Part shown: positions 9,855 through 18,832 of the stretch, one piece after another
Layout of the letters: each line of letters starts with the position of its first letter
Numbering within the stretch: the stretch's first letter is position 1
Origin: Bacillota bacterium
GTDB taxonomy: Bacteria > Bacillota > Clostridia > Lachnospirales > Lachnospiraceae
Direction: 5' to 3'
NCBI GenBank assembly: GCA_023399455.1
Contig: JAEWPN010000040.1
Location: 1 to 31,700, forward strand
DNA: 31,700 bases
Notes under the pieces: generated by a model
Databases searched by the model: none
The model's input: only the letters and a program-made list of their open reading frames with translations
Told to the model about the DNA's origin: nothing
Program-made: the position numbers and the translations under genes

Positions 9855-11008
9855 GCAGATTACTTATATATGATAACTCCAATTTTGTAGATTTTCCTAT
9901 CGGCGGACAACTGACAAGTATCAGTAGCTTCCTTCGCTTTTTATGTGAAGAGCATTCGGAGAGGATAAATGATATTTTGCTGATAGGTGTTACATTAGAA
10001 CCTTCTGAAATTGGAAAGATAAGGAAACTGGAATTATATGGCAGGAAGATAGATTTTCTGCCGGTGGCCTCAGCAGAGAGTGATTTGGCTAATACTTCAA
10101 AATCACTGCGCTTACAATATGCAAAAGGATTATTAAAATATAAAAAAATATTGAAAATCACTCGAAGTGATTGTAATTATATTCACGCACCGGAAGCTTA
10201 TGGTATTGTGAAGCTTTTTTCTATAGGATTCCAATGCGTTATCTTTTCTCATGGCAGTTATTTTAATATGGAACGGGGCTTTCGATTTTTCCAGAAAAAT
10301 GTACTTATAAAAAAAGGGTTTGTGGCATATTTGAAATGGATATTAAAAAATGCCGATATGATATTTCTGCTGGATAAGGACAGCTTGAGGGATTATGCAC
10401 CTTATAACGGGAATTTGGTGGAGGTGGTAAACTCCATCGTATGTCCGCAGATCGAGGAGGGTCTTCATAAACTTAAGGCCGGCAGGGTAAGTGAGATACT
10501 GTTTGTAGGGCGCCTTTCCAAAGATAAGGGAGTGGAGCCTATTATTCATGCCGTTGCGGGAAAAGAAGGTTTGTCTGGTATGGAAGGCTTGCATCTAACC
10601 ATCGTAGGAAACGGCGAGGAATATAACCGCCTGATACCTTATGAGAGCGAAAACGTACGCTTTACGGGAGCAGTCTCCCCGAAAAAGGTAAAGGAGTATA
10701 TGGAACAGGCGGATATACTCGTGATGAATTCGGCCTTTGAAGGGATTCCTATGACGATACTGGAAGCTATCAGTCACGCCCTGCCGGTTGTCAGTACGAA
10801 TGTTGGTGGTATCGGTCAGGTGCTTTCCTTTGGGCAGGACTCAGAAGAGACAGACGCTACGGCGGAAAGCATACAAGAAGCCATAAGGAGAATCTCGGAT
10901 AATTATGAAAGCTATTCGAGGAATGCTTATGTCAATTCCAAGGCTTACGATTATAAGATGGTCAATAAAAAAGTATATGAACTATTGAGTGTTTATTGGA
11001 GGCAGTAG
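9851..11008 (+). CDS. GT4 glycosyltransferase
   Basis: A GT-B fold transferase of 385 aa if it starts at GTG 9851. That start gives a GTGA overlap with the upstream stop and a GGAAGG site at 9835-9840, and the protein then opens on the first beta strand (SRLLIYDNSNFVDFPIGGQL). The frame is open back to ATG 9809 inside the neighbour, which I reject because it adds no family sequence. C-terminal half: EILFVGRLSKDKGVEPIIHA, LTIVGNGEEY and the E-x7-E motif EGIPMTILE (E297 and E305), then STNVGGIGQVL. Cytoplasmic, uses a nucleotide sugar; donor and acceptor unknown. It extends the lipid-linked repeat unit, by context. Confidence 0.9.
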   Translation: MSRLLIYDNSNFVDFPIGGQLTSISSFLRFLCEEHSERINDILLIGVTLEPSEIGKIRKLELYGRKIDFLPVASAESDLANTSKSLRLQYAKGLLKYKKILKITRSDCNYIHAPEAYGIVKLFSIGFQCVIFSHGSYFNMERGFRFFQKNVLIKKGFVAYLKWILKNADMIFLLDKDSLRDYAPYNGNLVEVVNSIVCPQIEEGLHKLKAGRVSEILFVGRLSKDKGVEPIIHAVAGKEGLSGMEGLHLTIVGNGEEYNRLIPYESENVRFTGAVSPKKVKEYMEQADILVMNSAFEGIPMTILEAISHALPVVSTNVGGIGQVLSFGQDSEETDATAESIQEAIRRISDNYESYSRNAYVNSKAYDYKMVNKKVYELLSVYWRQ

Positions 11009-11012
11009 CCAG

Positions 11013-11993
11013 ATGGCAGATAAAAAAGTAAGCATCATAGTACCGGTGTATAACGGGGAAGAATACGTGGAGCGGTGTATTAACAGCTTGCTGGCTCAGA
11101 CCTATGAGAATGTGGAAATCACCATTATTGACGATGGATCTACGGACAAGAGTGGTCAGATTTGTGATACATTTTCGGAAAAATATGATAAAATAAAAAC
11201 GATTCACGTTGAAAATGCCGGTGTATCAGCGGCAAGAAACAGAGGGATTGAAGAAGCGAAGGGCGATTATATTTCCTTTGTGGATGCAGACGATTATTTA
11301 GAGACGGATGCATTAAATTATTTGATAAATATACTGGAAGAGACAGAAAGCGATATTGCGGGCTGTAACTTCTACACCTTTTTAGATGAACGGAAAAAGC
11401 GGATTCTGCCTAAAGAAGATGCCAAGAAAGAAGTCCTTACGGGAAAAGAATTTATAGAAAGAGGAATTCTCTCCGGAGACACGAGGTGCTGGGCCAAATT
11501 ATACACCACCCAGATCATTGATGGCAAACGCTTTGAAACGGGGCTTACTATCGGGGAGGACATGCTCTTCTTATTGGAACTTATGGAGGAAGGTACGAAA
11601 ATCTGCCGCAGCTCTTATGAGGGCTACGGATATTTTGTAAATGAGTCCGGTGCCATGAAGCGCAAGTTTAAGGAAAGTTATATGGACCAGATTACCTGTT
11701 GGAAAAGAGCGGTGGAGCGGATAAGGAATTTTCCTGAGATGAGGCCCAAGGCGGTTTCGATTTTAATGATTTCCATTATGCTGGTGGTTGGGAAGCTGTC
11801 GGTACTTTCTGCCAAGGAAAGAAGAGCATATACTGACTGTATAAAAGCCTGCACAAAAGAAATGAAGAAATGCAGGGAGGAAAAGGCTGCTTATAAAGAG
11901 CTTTCGCTTGGTTATAAAGTAAAAACGACTGTTTTTGGTCAATTTCCAAGGTTATATCTAAATGCGTATCATTTGTTTAAAACCAGGGAGTAA
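11013..11993 (+). CDS. GT2 glycosyltransferase
   Basis: A 326-aa GT-A fold inverting transferase. VSIIVPVYNGEEYVERC opens the nucleotide-binding half, DDGSTD (D40-D41) and the metal-binding VDADDY (D91-D94) follow, and TIGEDMLFLLELM carries the likely catalytic acidic residue. The C-terminal 100 residues are a helical, basic tail common in GT2 enzymes of capsule loci. GGAGG (10998-11002) overlaps the end of the upstream gene and sets ATG 11013 over the in-frame codon at 10989. The sugar is unknown; similar enzymes often transfer galactose, glucose or amino sugars. Confidence 0.93.
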   Translation: MADKKVSIIVPVYNGEEYVERCINSLLAQTYENVEITIIDDGSTDKSGQICDTFSEKYDKIKTIHVENAGVSAARNRGIEEAKGDYISFVDADDYLETDALNYLINILEETESDIAGCNFYTFLDERKKRILPKEDAKKEVLTGKEFIERGILSGDTRCWAKLYTTQIIDGKRFETGLTIGEDMLFLLELMEEGTKICRSSYEGYGYFVNESGAMKRKFKESYMDQITCWKRAVERIRNFPEMRPKAVSILMISIMLVVGKLSVLSAKERRAYTDCIKACTKEMKKCREEKAAYKELSLGYKVKTTVFGQFPRLYLNAYHLFKTRE

Positions 11994-12014
11994 TAGTTAC
12001 GAAGAGGAATGTAT

Positions 12015-13082
12015 ATGACAGAGAGAATGAAGCGGCTGCAGGCAGAAGCAATATATGTAATGCTGCATTATCATGAGAAGACAGGTAAACAGAAGGTAAA
12101 AGATTTGCTGAAGAAAGCGGCGGGCCGCTATGTCTCTCCTAAGGATTATATTTCATGGCCTACGGGGCTTATTGCCAATGCGCTGATGGAGAATTATGAG
12201 CGATGGGAGAACAAAGATGAGGTTCTATCTGCGCTCGAAGCCTATTTTGACTTCTGGATTAAAAATGCGGAGCCTATATATTGTATCGATGATGCACTGT
12301 GCGGCACAGCACTTCTTGCGTTATACAAACTTACCGGAGCGGAAAAATACAGGGCTGGTGCGGATAAGATAGCAGCCTATTTGTATAAAATTGCGGATGA
12401 GGATGCAGATGAAAAGGGAAGCCTTCCATATCGTCCTTCACAAAAAAATAATCATATCTATGTGGACGGAATAGGAATGATGTGCCCTTTTTTATGCGAA
12501 TATGGGGTAACATTTGGAGACGACAAAGCAATATTGCTTTGCATAAAACAAATAAAAAATATGCTGGAATACGGTATGGACGAAGACAGCTTTCTTCCTT
12601 ATCACGGATATATGTATGAAAGTAAGGTAAAATATGGTATTATTGGCTGGGGCCGTGCTGTAGGGTGGCTGCTTATGGGAATAGCAGGCAGCCTTCATTT
12701 CTTACCGAAAGAGCATCTTGATTATATCAGCCTGAAGGAAGTGTTTCAGCGAATAGCAGACAGCGCATACTATTATCAGAAAGCAAACGGGGCTTTTGCA
12801 TGGCAGCTGGAAGCGCAGGAAGGGCCGCAGGACAGTTCGGCGACAGCTATGATAACTTCGGCAATATTAAAGGGAATACAAACAGGAATTATCGATGGAA
12901 GTGAGAACGCATACGGGAAAAAAGTAAGGGCTTCAGCTGAGTTCCTTGCCGGATGTGAGAAAGACGGCAAGATATTCGTCTGCTCCGGAGAGTGCAAGGG
13001 TTTCTCTGAGTATCCCCAAATCTATGGAGCATACCCGTGGTCGTTAGGGCCTGGTCTGAACGTGCTCTTGCAGAAAGAGTGA
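12015..13082 (+). CDS. GH88/GH105-like glycoside hydrolase
   Basis: A 355-aa protein with the alpha/alpha-barrel style of unsaturated glucuronyl/rhamnogalacturonyl hydrolases (GH88/GH105): WPTGLIANALME, YCIDDALCGTALLALY, VDGIGMMCPFL with candidate catalytic Asp D151, GWGRAVGW (G211-W218), GAFAWQLEAQ and DSSATAMITSAIL. Family members remove a 4,5-unsaturated uronic acid left by a lyase, or act as broader uronyl hydrolases. There is no signal peptide, so it should be cytoplasmic. No lyase is nearby, and its location between a GT2 and a GT11 gene in a biosynthetic operon is odd. GAGG (12004-12007) favours ATG 12015 over ATG 12009. It may edit or recycle intermediates; this is inference. Family call is good. 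Confidence 0.85.
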   Translation: MTERMKRLQAEAIYVMLHYHEKTGKQKVKDLLKKAAGRYVSPKDYISWPTGLIANALMENYERWENKDEVLSALEAYFDFWIKNAEPIYCIDDALCGTALLALYKLTGAEKYRAGADKIAAYLYKIADEDADEKGSLPYRPSQKNNHIYVDGIGMMCPFLCEYGVTFGDDKAILLCIKQIKNMLEYGMDEDSFLPYHGYMYESKVKYGIIGWGRAVGWLLMGIAGSLHFLPKEHLDYISLKEVFQRIADSAYYYQKANGAFAWQLEAQEGPQDSSATAMITSAILKGIQTGIIDGSENAYGKKVRASAEFLAGCEKDGKIFVCSGECKGFSEYPQIYGAYPWSLGPGLNVLLQKE

Positions 13083-13112
13083 ATATGCCATAAAATATTT
13101 GGAAGGACATAA

Positions 13113-14018
13113 ATGGATATGATTATTATACAGATTGCGGGCGGTCTGGGAAACCAGATGCAGCAATATGCCCTATATCAGAAGTTCTTAAGCCTCGGCA
13201 TAGAAGCAAAGTTGGATATTTCGTGGTTTACGCGGGAAGAACGCCAGAATGGCGTGTATGCCAAGCGAGAACTGGAGCTTAATTATTTCGAAGGAATAGA
13301 ATACGAAGTATGTACGGCAGAAGAGATACAGTCGCTAATAGGAACGGAAGGCCTGTTGGGAAAGATTAAAGGAAAATTATTGCCGGGAACAAAGAAAATC
13401 TTTTATGAGACAGCTATGTACCATCCGGAGATTTTCGAGCTTAGGGATATGTATTTGTGCGGCTATTGGGCTTGTGAAAAATATTATGAGGAAATCTTTG
13501 ACTTGCTTCGGGGAAAATTTCATTTTCCACCAAGTGGAAATCTGGCGAACGAAAATACGGCAGTAAAAATGCAAAATGAGGAATCTGTCAGCATCCATGT
13601 AAGAAGAGGAGATTATCTGGACGCTAAGAATTTGGAAATGTTCGGAAATATTTGTACGGAAGAATATTATACGGGCGCCATAAATCACATAAAGCAAATA
13701 TATCCGGAGGCTCATTTTTATGTATTTACGGATGATGAGGAATATGTGAGGGGAAAATATATATCGGACGAATATACCGTTGTATATTGGAACAAAGGAA
13801 AAGACAGCTTTTATGATATATGGCTGATGAGCAAGTGCAAGCATAATATATGTGCGAACTCAACCTTCAGCTTCTGGGGTGCCAGACTGAATAGCAATTC
13901 TCAAAAGATAATAATCAGGCCGTCTGTTCACAAGAATTCGCAGAGGCTGGAAGAAAAGCAGATGCATGAATTGTGGAAAAAGTGGGTTCTTATCGATAAT
14001 AAAGGAGATGTTTTGTAA
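13113..14018 (+). CDS. GT11 fucosyltransferase-like glycosyltransferase
   Basis: A 301-aa protein with all the classic GT11 marks: IAGGLGNQMQQYALY at the N-terminus (G10-G13), SIHVRRGDYLD (H162-Y168) that binds the diphosphate of GDP-fucose in studied members, FYVFTDDEEYV, and NSTFSFWGARLN (N249 onward). Known GT11 enzymes are alpha-1,2-fucosyltransferases; some bacterial relatives transfer other sugars. No GDP-fucose synthesis genes (gmd, fcl) are in the window, so the donor would have to be made elsewhere. GGAAGG (13101-13106) places the start six bases downstream at 13113. Cytoplasmic. It differs clearly from the divergent GT11 at 2603. Confidence 0.92.
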   Translation: MDMIIIQIAGGLGNQMQQYALYQKFLSLGIEAKLDISWFTREERQNGVYAKRELELNYFEGIEYEVCTAEEIQSLIGTEGLLGKIKGKLLPGTKKIFYETAMYHPEIFELRDMYLCGYWACEKYYEEIFDLLRGKFHFPPSGNLANENTAVKMQNEESVSIHVRRGDYLDAKNLEMFGNICTEEYYTGAINHIKQIYPEAHFYVFTDDEEYVRGKYISDEYTVVYWNKGKDSFYDIWLMSKCKHNICANSTFSFWGARLNSNSQKIIIRPSVHKNSQRLEEKQMHELWKKWVLIDNKGDVL

Positions 14019-14039
14019 AGAACCTGAAAGGAAAAATAA

Positions 14040-15173
14040 ATGGGTAAGAGATTTAGAATAGCCATGATTGGGCAGAAAAGAATACCATCCAGAGAAGGCG
14101 GAGTGGAAATTGTTGTAAATGAGCTGTCTACCCGTCTTGTAAAAAAAGGGTATGAAGTGGATGCTTACAACCGCTCGGGATATCATGTTTCCGGTAAAGA
14201 GTTTCAAAGAAAAGGGAAAAAAGGGAAATATTATGAAAATATCAGGATTATTATAGTTCCCACCTTTAAAAATGGAAAATTAAATGCTATCGTATATTCC
14301 TTTCTTGCTACATTGCGTGCCTTGTTCGGAAAATATGATGTTATACATTACCATGCGGAGGGGCCATGTGCCATGTTATGGATTCCCAAGCTATTCGGGA
14401 TACGTATTGTGGCTACGATTCATGGACTCGATTGGCAAAGGGCAAAATGGGGAAATTTTGCTTCTTACGTGCTGAAATTTGGAGAAAAGATGGCGGTCAG
14501 ATATGCAGATGAAATCATTGTATTATCAGGGAATGTCCAAAGTTATTTTAAAGAAACTTATGGGAGAGACACTAATTATATTCCAAACGGAATTGAAAAG
14601 CCTGAAATAAAAGAAGCAAATATTATAAAACAGAAATATGGCCTTGAAAAAGATAGTTATATCCTATTTCTTGCCAGACTGGTTCCGGAAAAAGGGCTGC
14701 ATTACCTTCTGGAAGCTTTTTCCAGAATAAAAACTGAAAAAAAACTTGTAGTGGCAGGCGGAAGCAGCCATTCCTTCGAGTATATTGAGAAAGTAAAGAA
14801 AATGGCGGAGAAGGATAAACGAGTTATATTTACGGATTTTGTGCAGGGAGAAACTTTAGAAGAACTTTATTCAAACGCCTATTTATTTGTTCTTCCCAGC
14901 GATATTGAGGGAATGGCTATCAGCCTGTTAGAAGCGATGAGCTATGGTAATTGCTGCGTGGTGAGTGACATTAAAGAGAACGTAGAAGTGGTAGGCAAAA
15001 ACGGCATTACCTTCGAAAAAAGCAGCATAGTAGACCTTAAGAAAAAATTGTGTTACCTGCTGGACAACAAAGAAATTGTTGAAAAGTATAAGGAAGAGGC
15101 TTCAGATTTCATCTGTAGAAAGTATAATTGGGAAGAGGTCTTGAAGGAGACAGAAAAGCTATATAGGAGATAA
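14040..15173 (+). CDS. GT4 glycosyltransferase (DUF1972-like N-terminus)
   Basis: A 377-aa GT-B fold transferase. The start, FRIAMIGQKRIPSREGGVE, resembles the DUF1972-type N-terminus of rhamnosyl- and related capsule transferases (Cps2T/WchF group), and VATIHGLDWQRAKWG is typical of that group. The donor half has YILFLARLVPEKGLHYLLEA, VVAGGSS and the E-x7-E motif EGMAISLLE (E290 and E298). AAAGGA (14027-14032) sets the start. The gene ends in an AGGAG sequence that serves the next gene, whose ATG begins directly after this stop. A beta-rhamnose specificity is possible by resemblance only. Confidence 0.9.
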   Translation: MGKRFRIAMIGQKRIPSREGGVEIVVNELSTRLVKKGYEVDAYNRSGYHVSGKEFQRKGKKGKYYENIRIIIVPTFKNGKLNAIVYSFLATLRALFGKYDVIHYHAEGPCAMLWIPKLFGIRIVATIHGLDWQRAKWGNFASYVLKFGEKMAVRYADEIIVLSGNVQSYFKETYGRDTNYIPNGIEKPEIKEANIIKQKYGLEKDSYILFLARLVPEKGLHYLLEAFSRIKTEKKLVVAGGSSHSFEYIEKVKKMAEKDKRVIFTDFVQGETLEELYSNAYLFVLPSDIEGMAISLLEAMSYGNCCVVSDIKENVEVVGKNGITFEKSSIVDLKKKLCYLLDNKEIVEKYKEEASDFICRKYNWEEVLKETEKLYRR

Positions 15174-16391
15174 ATGTTGAGAATTTTGATGGTAAATAAG
15201 TTTTTATATCCTAATGGAGGTTCGGAGACCTATATCTTTAAGCTGGGTGAAGAACTAACCCGGATGGGACACGAGGTGCAATATTTTGGAATGGAGCATG
15301 AAGGCCGCATTGTTGGAAACCGGGCTGAAAGCTATACGTCTAATATGGACTTTCATACTGGAAAGCTTCAGAAACTCTTATATCCGTTTAAGATTATATA
15401 TTCTGCTGAAGCGAGAAGGAAACTCCGAAGGGTTTTAAATGATTTTGAACCTGACGTCGTTCACTTGAACAATTTTAATTTTCAATTGACCCCTTCTATT
15501 ATTTATGAAATACGTGCTTTTGATAAGAAGAATAAGAAGAAAACAGCCCTTATATACACCGCTCACGACTATCAGTGGGTATGTCCGAATCATATGCTGC
15601 GCATTCCTAAAAGCGGAGAACTGTGCATGCGGTGTGTGAAAGGAAGCTTTGGAAACTGCACAAAATACAGATGTATCCATAACTCCAAGGTTAAGAGTAT
15701 TTTAGGCGCTGTTGAAGGTGTTTTGTACAGTAAGTTAAAGACCTACCGATATGTTGATATGGTCGTGTGCCCCAGCGAATTTATGAACCGAGTCCTGTCT
15801 AATAATCCGATATTAAAAGAAAAAACGATTACCCTGCATAACTTTATAGAAAAAGAAGAAGCAAATATAAATAATGATGTAAAGAAGGACTATGTATTGT
15901 ATTTCGGGCGTTATGCGGAAGAAAAGGGAATTAATACGCTTCTTGAGGTTTGCAAAAAACTGAAAGAGATCCCGTTTATATTTGCCGGAAACGGTCCGCT
16001 GGAAGAAAAAGTGAATGAAGTAGAAAATGTTGAAAACAGAGGATTCCTTTCGGGAAGAGAATTAGAGCAAGTGATAAGAGAGGCGCGATTCATTGTTTTT
16101 CCCTCCGAGTGGTATGAGAATTGTCCTTTTTCGGTTATGGAATCGCAAATGTATGGAACTCCGGTGTTAGGTGCTGATATCGGTGGAACGCCTGAGCTAA
16201 TAAGAAAGAATGTCACCGGCGAACTGTTCGAAAGCGGGAATGAAGAAGCTTTGAGGGCCGGAATTAAGAAACTATGGGACGACAGGATGGCTTGCAGGGA
16301 ATATGCGGAAAATTGCAGGAGTATTGTATTCGATACAACGCAGGAATATTGCAGGAAACTGGTGGAAATATACTGCCTGAAAGAGAAATGA
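15174..16391 (+). CDS. GT4 glycosyltransferase with cysteine-cluster insert
   Basis: A 405-aa GT-B fold transferase: MVNKFLYPNGGSETYIFKL at the N-terminus, ALIYTAHDYQWVCPNH, then a cysteine-rich insert with C137, C151, C154, C162 and C167. The pattern (C-x13-C-x2-C-x7-C-x4-C, with nearby His) could hold a metal and is seen in a subset of GT4 enzymes. The donor half shows YVLYFGRYAEEKGINTLLEV, FIFAGNGPLE and ENCPFSVMESQMYG, the E-x7-E site. The start follows the upstream TAA with no gap; AGGAG lies at 15165-15169. The stop overlaps an ATGA at 16388. Cytoplasmic; sugar unknown. Confidence 0.92.
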   Translation: MLRILMVNKFLYPNGGSETYIFKLGEELTRMGHEVQYFGMEHEGRIVGNRAESYTSNMDFHTGKLQKLLYPFKIIYSAEARRKLRRVLNDFEPDVVHLNNFNFQLTPSIIYEIRAFDKKNKKKTALIYTAHDYQWVCPNHMLRIPKSGELCMRCVKGSFGNCTKYRCIHNSKVKSILGAVEGVLYSKLKTYRYVDMVVCPSEFMNRVLSNNPILKEKTITLHNFIEKEEANINNDVKKDYVLYFGRYAEEKGINTLLEVCKKLKEIPFIFAGNGPLEEKVNEVENVENRGFLSGRELEQVIREARFIVFPSEWYENCPFSVMESQMYGTPVLGADIGGTPELIRKNVTGELFESGNEEALRAGIKKLWDDRMACREYAENCRSIVFDTTQEYCRKLVEIYCLKEK

Positions 16392-16399
16392 GGAGTAAG

Positions 16400-17404
16400 A
16401 TGGCGAGAAGAACTTTATACGGAACTGTAATTGTAACATATAGATGCAATGCGCGCTGCAATATGTGCGATTGCTTTAAGGATCCGACGAAACCCAGTGA
16501 AGAAATTACGCTGGAGGATATCAAAAAGCTTCCCGAAATGGCATTTACCAATATTACCGGAGGGGAGCCCTTTATCAGGCAGGATATACCTGAGATCGTA
16601 AGGGAGCTTTATAAAAAATCCGACAGAATCGTTATTTCTACCAATGGATATTTTACTGACAGAATTATTGCTTTATGTAAAGAATTCCCAAAGGTAGGGA
16701 TACGAATAAGCATAGAAGGACTTCAGGAAACCAACGATAAAATCAGAGGGATACCGGACGGTTTTAACAGGGGCTATAATACGTTAAAAACTTTGGTAAA
16801 AATGAAGCATCCTGACGTGGGCTTCGGAATGACGGTACAGGATATGAATTGTGCGGATCTGGTACCGCTTTATGATATTTCGAATGAGCTTGGAATGGAA
16901 TTTGCTACGGCTACTTTGCATAATTCTTTTTATTTCAGAAAGACTGACAACAAAATTGACGATAAATTGAAGGTGGCGCAGAATTTTGAGAATCTAATCA
17001 ATGAGCTTCTGAAAAGCAAGTCTCCTAAGAAATGGTTCCGGGCCTATTTCAATCATGGGCTGATCAATTATATTTATGGAAATAAAAGATTGCTTCCTTG
17101 CGATATGTCAAAAAATGCATTTTTTGTAGATCCTTTTTGTGATGTACTGCCCTGCAATGGCATGGAAAAGAAGGCAGTCATGGGAAACCTCAGGGAGCAG
17201 TCATGGGAGGAACTATGGAATTCCAAGCAAGCAGACGAAGTGAGGGTATGTGCAAAAAATTGTGAAAGAAACTGTTGGATGATAGGAAGCGCATCTCCTG
17301 CCATGCACAAATATATTTGGGTACCCGGTTGGTGGGTAATAAAGCACAAGCTTTTTAAAGGCAGCAAGTATAGTTTGAAGGAAAATAAATTCATCGGGAA
17401 ATGA
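16400..17404 (+). CDS. Radical SAM/SPASM-domain enzyme
   Basis: A 334-aa radical S-adenosylmethionine enzyme. VTYRCNARCNMCDC carries the CxxxCxxC iron-sulfur ligands C16, C20 and C23; GGEPF (G54-P57) is the SAM-binding motif; VISTNGYF and IRISIEGL follow in the barrel. The C-terminal part has a SPASM-like cysteine set (C234, C247, C252, C284, C288, C292) expected to bind one or two extra clusters. Such enzymes modify peptides or sugars, for example by dehydrogenation or epimerisation. No peptide precursor is nearby, so a sugar or lipid-linked glycan substrate is plausible, but this is inference. The frame is open to 16274; AGGAG (16391-16395) supports ATG 16400, with ATG 16388 as the alternative. 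Confidence 0.92.
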   Translation: MARRTLYGTVIVTYRCNARCNMCDCFKDPTKPSEEITLEDIKKLPEMAFTNITGGEPFIRQDIPEIVRELYKKSDRIVISTNGYFTDRIIALCKEFPKVGIRISIEGLQETNDKIRGIPDGFNRGYNTLKTLVKMKHPDVGFGMTVQDMNCADLVPLYDISNELGMEFATATLHNSFYFRKTDNKIDDKLKVAQNFENLINELLKSKSPKKWFRAYFNHGLINYIYGNKRLLPCDMSKNAFFVDPFCDVLPCNGMEKKAVMGNLREQSWEELWNSKQADEVRVCAKNCERNCWMIGSASPAMHKYIWVPGWWVIKHKLFKGSKYSLKENKFIGK

Positions 17405-17429
17405 ATATGTTTGAAAGGGTCAGGTAAGG

Positions 17430-18827
17430 ATGGCGGGTATAAAGAAGTTAGGCAGCAGTATTTATGAATGGTATGCAAAAAATTACTTGATGATTCTAAT
17501 GGGTGCATCGGTAATCGTTGCAGGAAGTATATTTTTTATTTATGGATATATCGACTTAAAATCTTTAACAGTCTGGTCGCTCAATCTTTTGGATGTGATT
17601 TATGAAGGGAGACCATATGAATATTACGCTTATTGTGCCGAAAATATTTACAATGTAGACTCCGCATATATGGGATCCGGCTATTTGGCATTGATACCAT
17701 GGGCTATTTGGAACATACCTATCTGGATAATGCAAAGGTGGTTCGGTGTGGTCGCGGTGGGACATGCGTGGGCACTTCTGTATTCCAAAATATTTGTAGT
17801 TTTGGTAGAAGGCGTTATGCTGTATTACTTATATAAAATCACCATGTATTTTACTGGTGATATAAAAGAGAGCCGGATGGCGGCATATTTGGTATTTTCC
17901 TCACCTTTTGTTTTGACAAGCATATTTTTTGCGGGACAAACGGACGTTGTATCCTTATGCCTTTTAACCATTGCGGTTTATCATCTTTTACGTAAGAAAA
18001 GAGCATGGTTTATAATTTTTGCAGCTTTGAGTATAGCGGCAAAGCCGTATGTTTTGTTTGCTTACATAGCGATTATTTTGCTGATAGAAAAGAACGTATG
18101 GAAAATATGCGCTTATGTACTCGGAGGCGGAAGCGTTACGTTAATTTTCAACCTCATATATTTAAATGCACCAATGTATAAGGAGTCGATGAGCGGAGGG
18201 CCGACGGGCGGACAGATGGATGCGCTGTTGTCCGTATCCATAGATGGAGGAATAGGGCAGAAGATTCCTCTTTTTGTTGTGGCAATCGTTTTATTTTATT
18301 TTTACATGTATATGAAGCGGTACGATGAAGAAAAAAGTATTTGGATCGTGTACGCGGCATCAGTGTCGTTTCTTCTTTTTTTAATGCTGACAATGCCCAA
18401 GACTTATAGGATGATTTATATTGCTCCATTTATATTTATTCTTTTTCTGTATAACAAGGAGAAGCTTCAGCTGAATTTGTTGATTGAAGTAATCGCCAGT
18501 GCATGTGCAATTATCGTATTTTTTGTAAGAAATGAAAGATTTTTTTCCAGCTGGTATATTTTCCAGTTCGTAAGAGACAGGATGACGGACTTCGGTAATG
18601 CGGCTTTATCCAATGTAAGGAACGAGCTGGGGCAACCCACCTTTCAACCGTATGTATATGGGATTTCCGCCGTATATATTGCGGCATTTATACTGCTCAT
18701 CCTAATAAATCATCCTGGATTTAAGGCCCCTCACAGTGAAGAACTGAAACTGGGAACGAAATTTATCTTATGGGTACGGGCACTTATCTTAGTGCCGCTC
18801 ATCGTTTTGTCCTTATATGGAAATTGA
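17430..18827 (+). CDS. GT-C-like polytopic membrane glycosyltransferase
   Basis: A 465-aa membrane protein with about eleven helices, the first at roughly residues 18-40. After it comes YIDLKSLTVWSLNLLDVIYEGRPYEYY, with D42 at the place where GT-C enzymes carry a catalytic acidic residue. AGQTDVVSLCLLTIAVYHLL and IAAKPYVLFAYIA recall the GT39/GT83/GT87 type. These enzymes use polyprenyl-phosphate sugars on the outer face of the membrane, so the likely job is adding a side-chain sugar after export. No gene for the matching lipid-phosphate sugar synthase is next to it, although the GT2 part of the fusion at 3671 is a candidate. The gene ends region B; a promoter follows within 10 bases of the stop. 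Confidence 0.75.
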   Translation: MAGIKKLGSSIYEWYAKNYLMILMGASVIVAGSIFFIYGYIDLKSLTVWSLNLLDVIYEGRPYEYYAYCAENIYNVDSAYMGSGYLALIPWAIWNIPIWIMQRWFGVVAVGHAWALLYSKIFVVLVEGVMLYYLYKITMYFTGDIKESRMAAYLVFSSPFVLTSIFFAGQTDVVSLCLLTIAVYHLLRKKRAWFIIFAALSIAAKPYVLFAYIAIILLIEKNVWKICAYVLGGGSVTLIFNLIYLNAPMYKESMSGGPTGGQMDALLSVSIDGGIGQKIPLFVVAIVLFYFYMYMKRYDEEKSIWIVYAASVSFLLFLMLTMPKTYRMIYIAPFIFILFLYNKEKLQLNLLIEVIASACAIIVFFVRNERFFSSWYIFQFVRDRMTDFGNAALSNVRNELGQPTFQPYVYGISAVYIAAFILLILINHPGFKAPHSEELKLGTKFILWVRALILVPLIVLSLYGN

Positions 18828-18832
18828 ATAAA

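Noticed and set aside
16274..16399. N-terminal extension of the radical SAM gene
   Set aside because: It overlaps the coding end of the GT4 gene and reads as an alternate frame of it; AGGAG just before ATG 16400 fits better.
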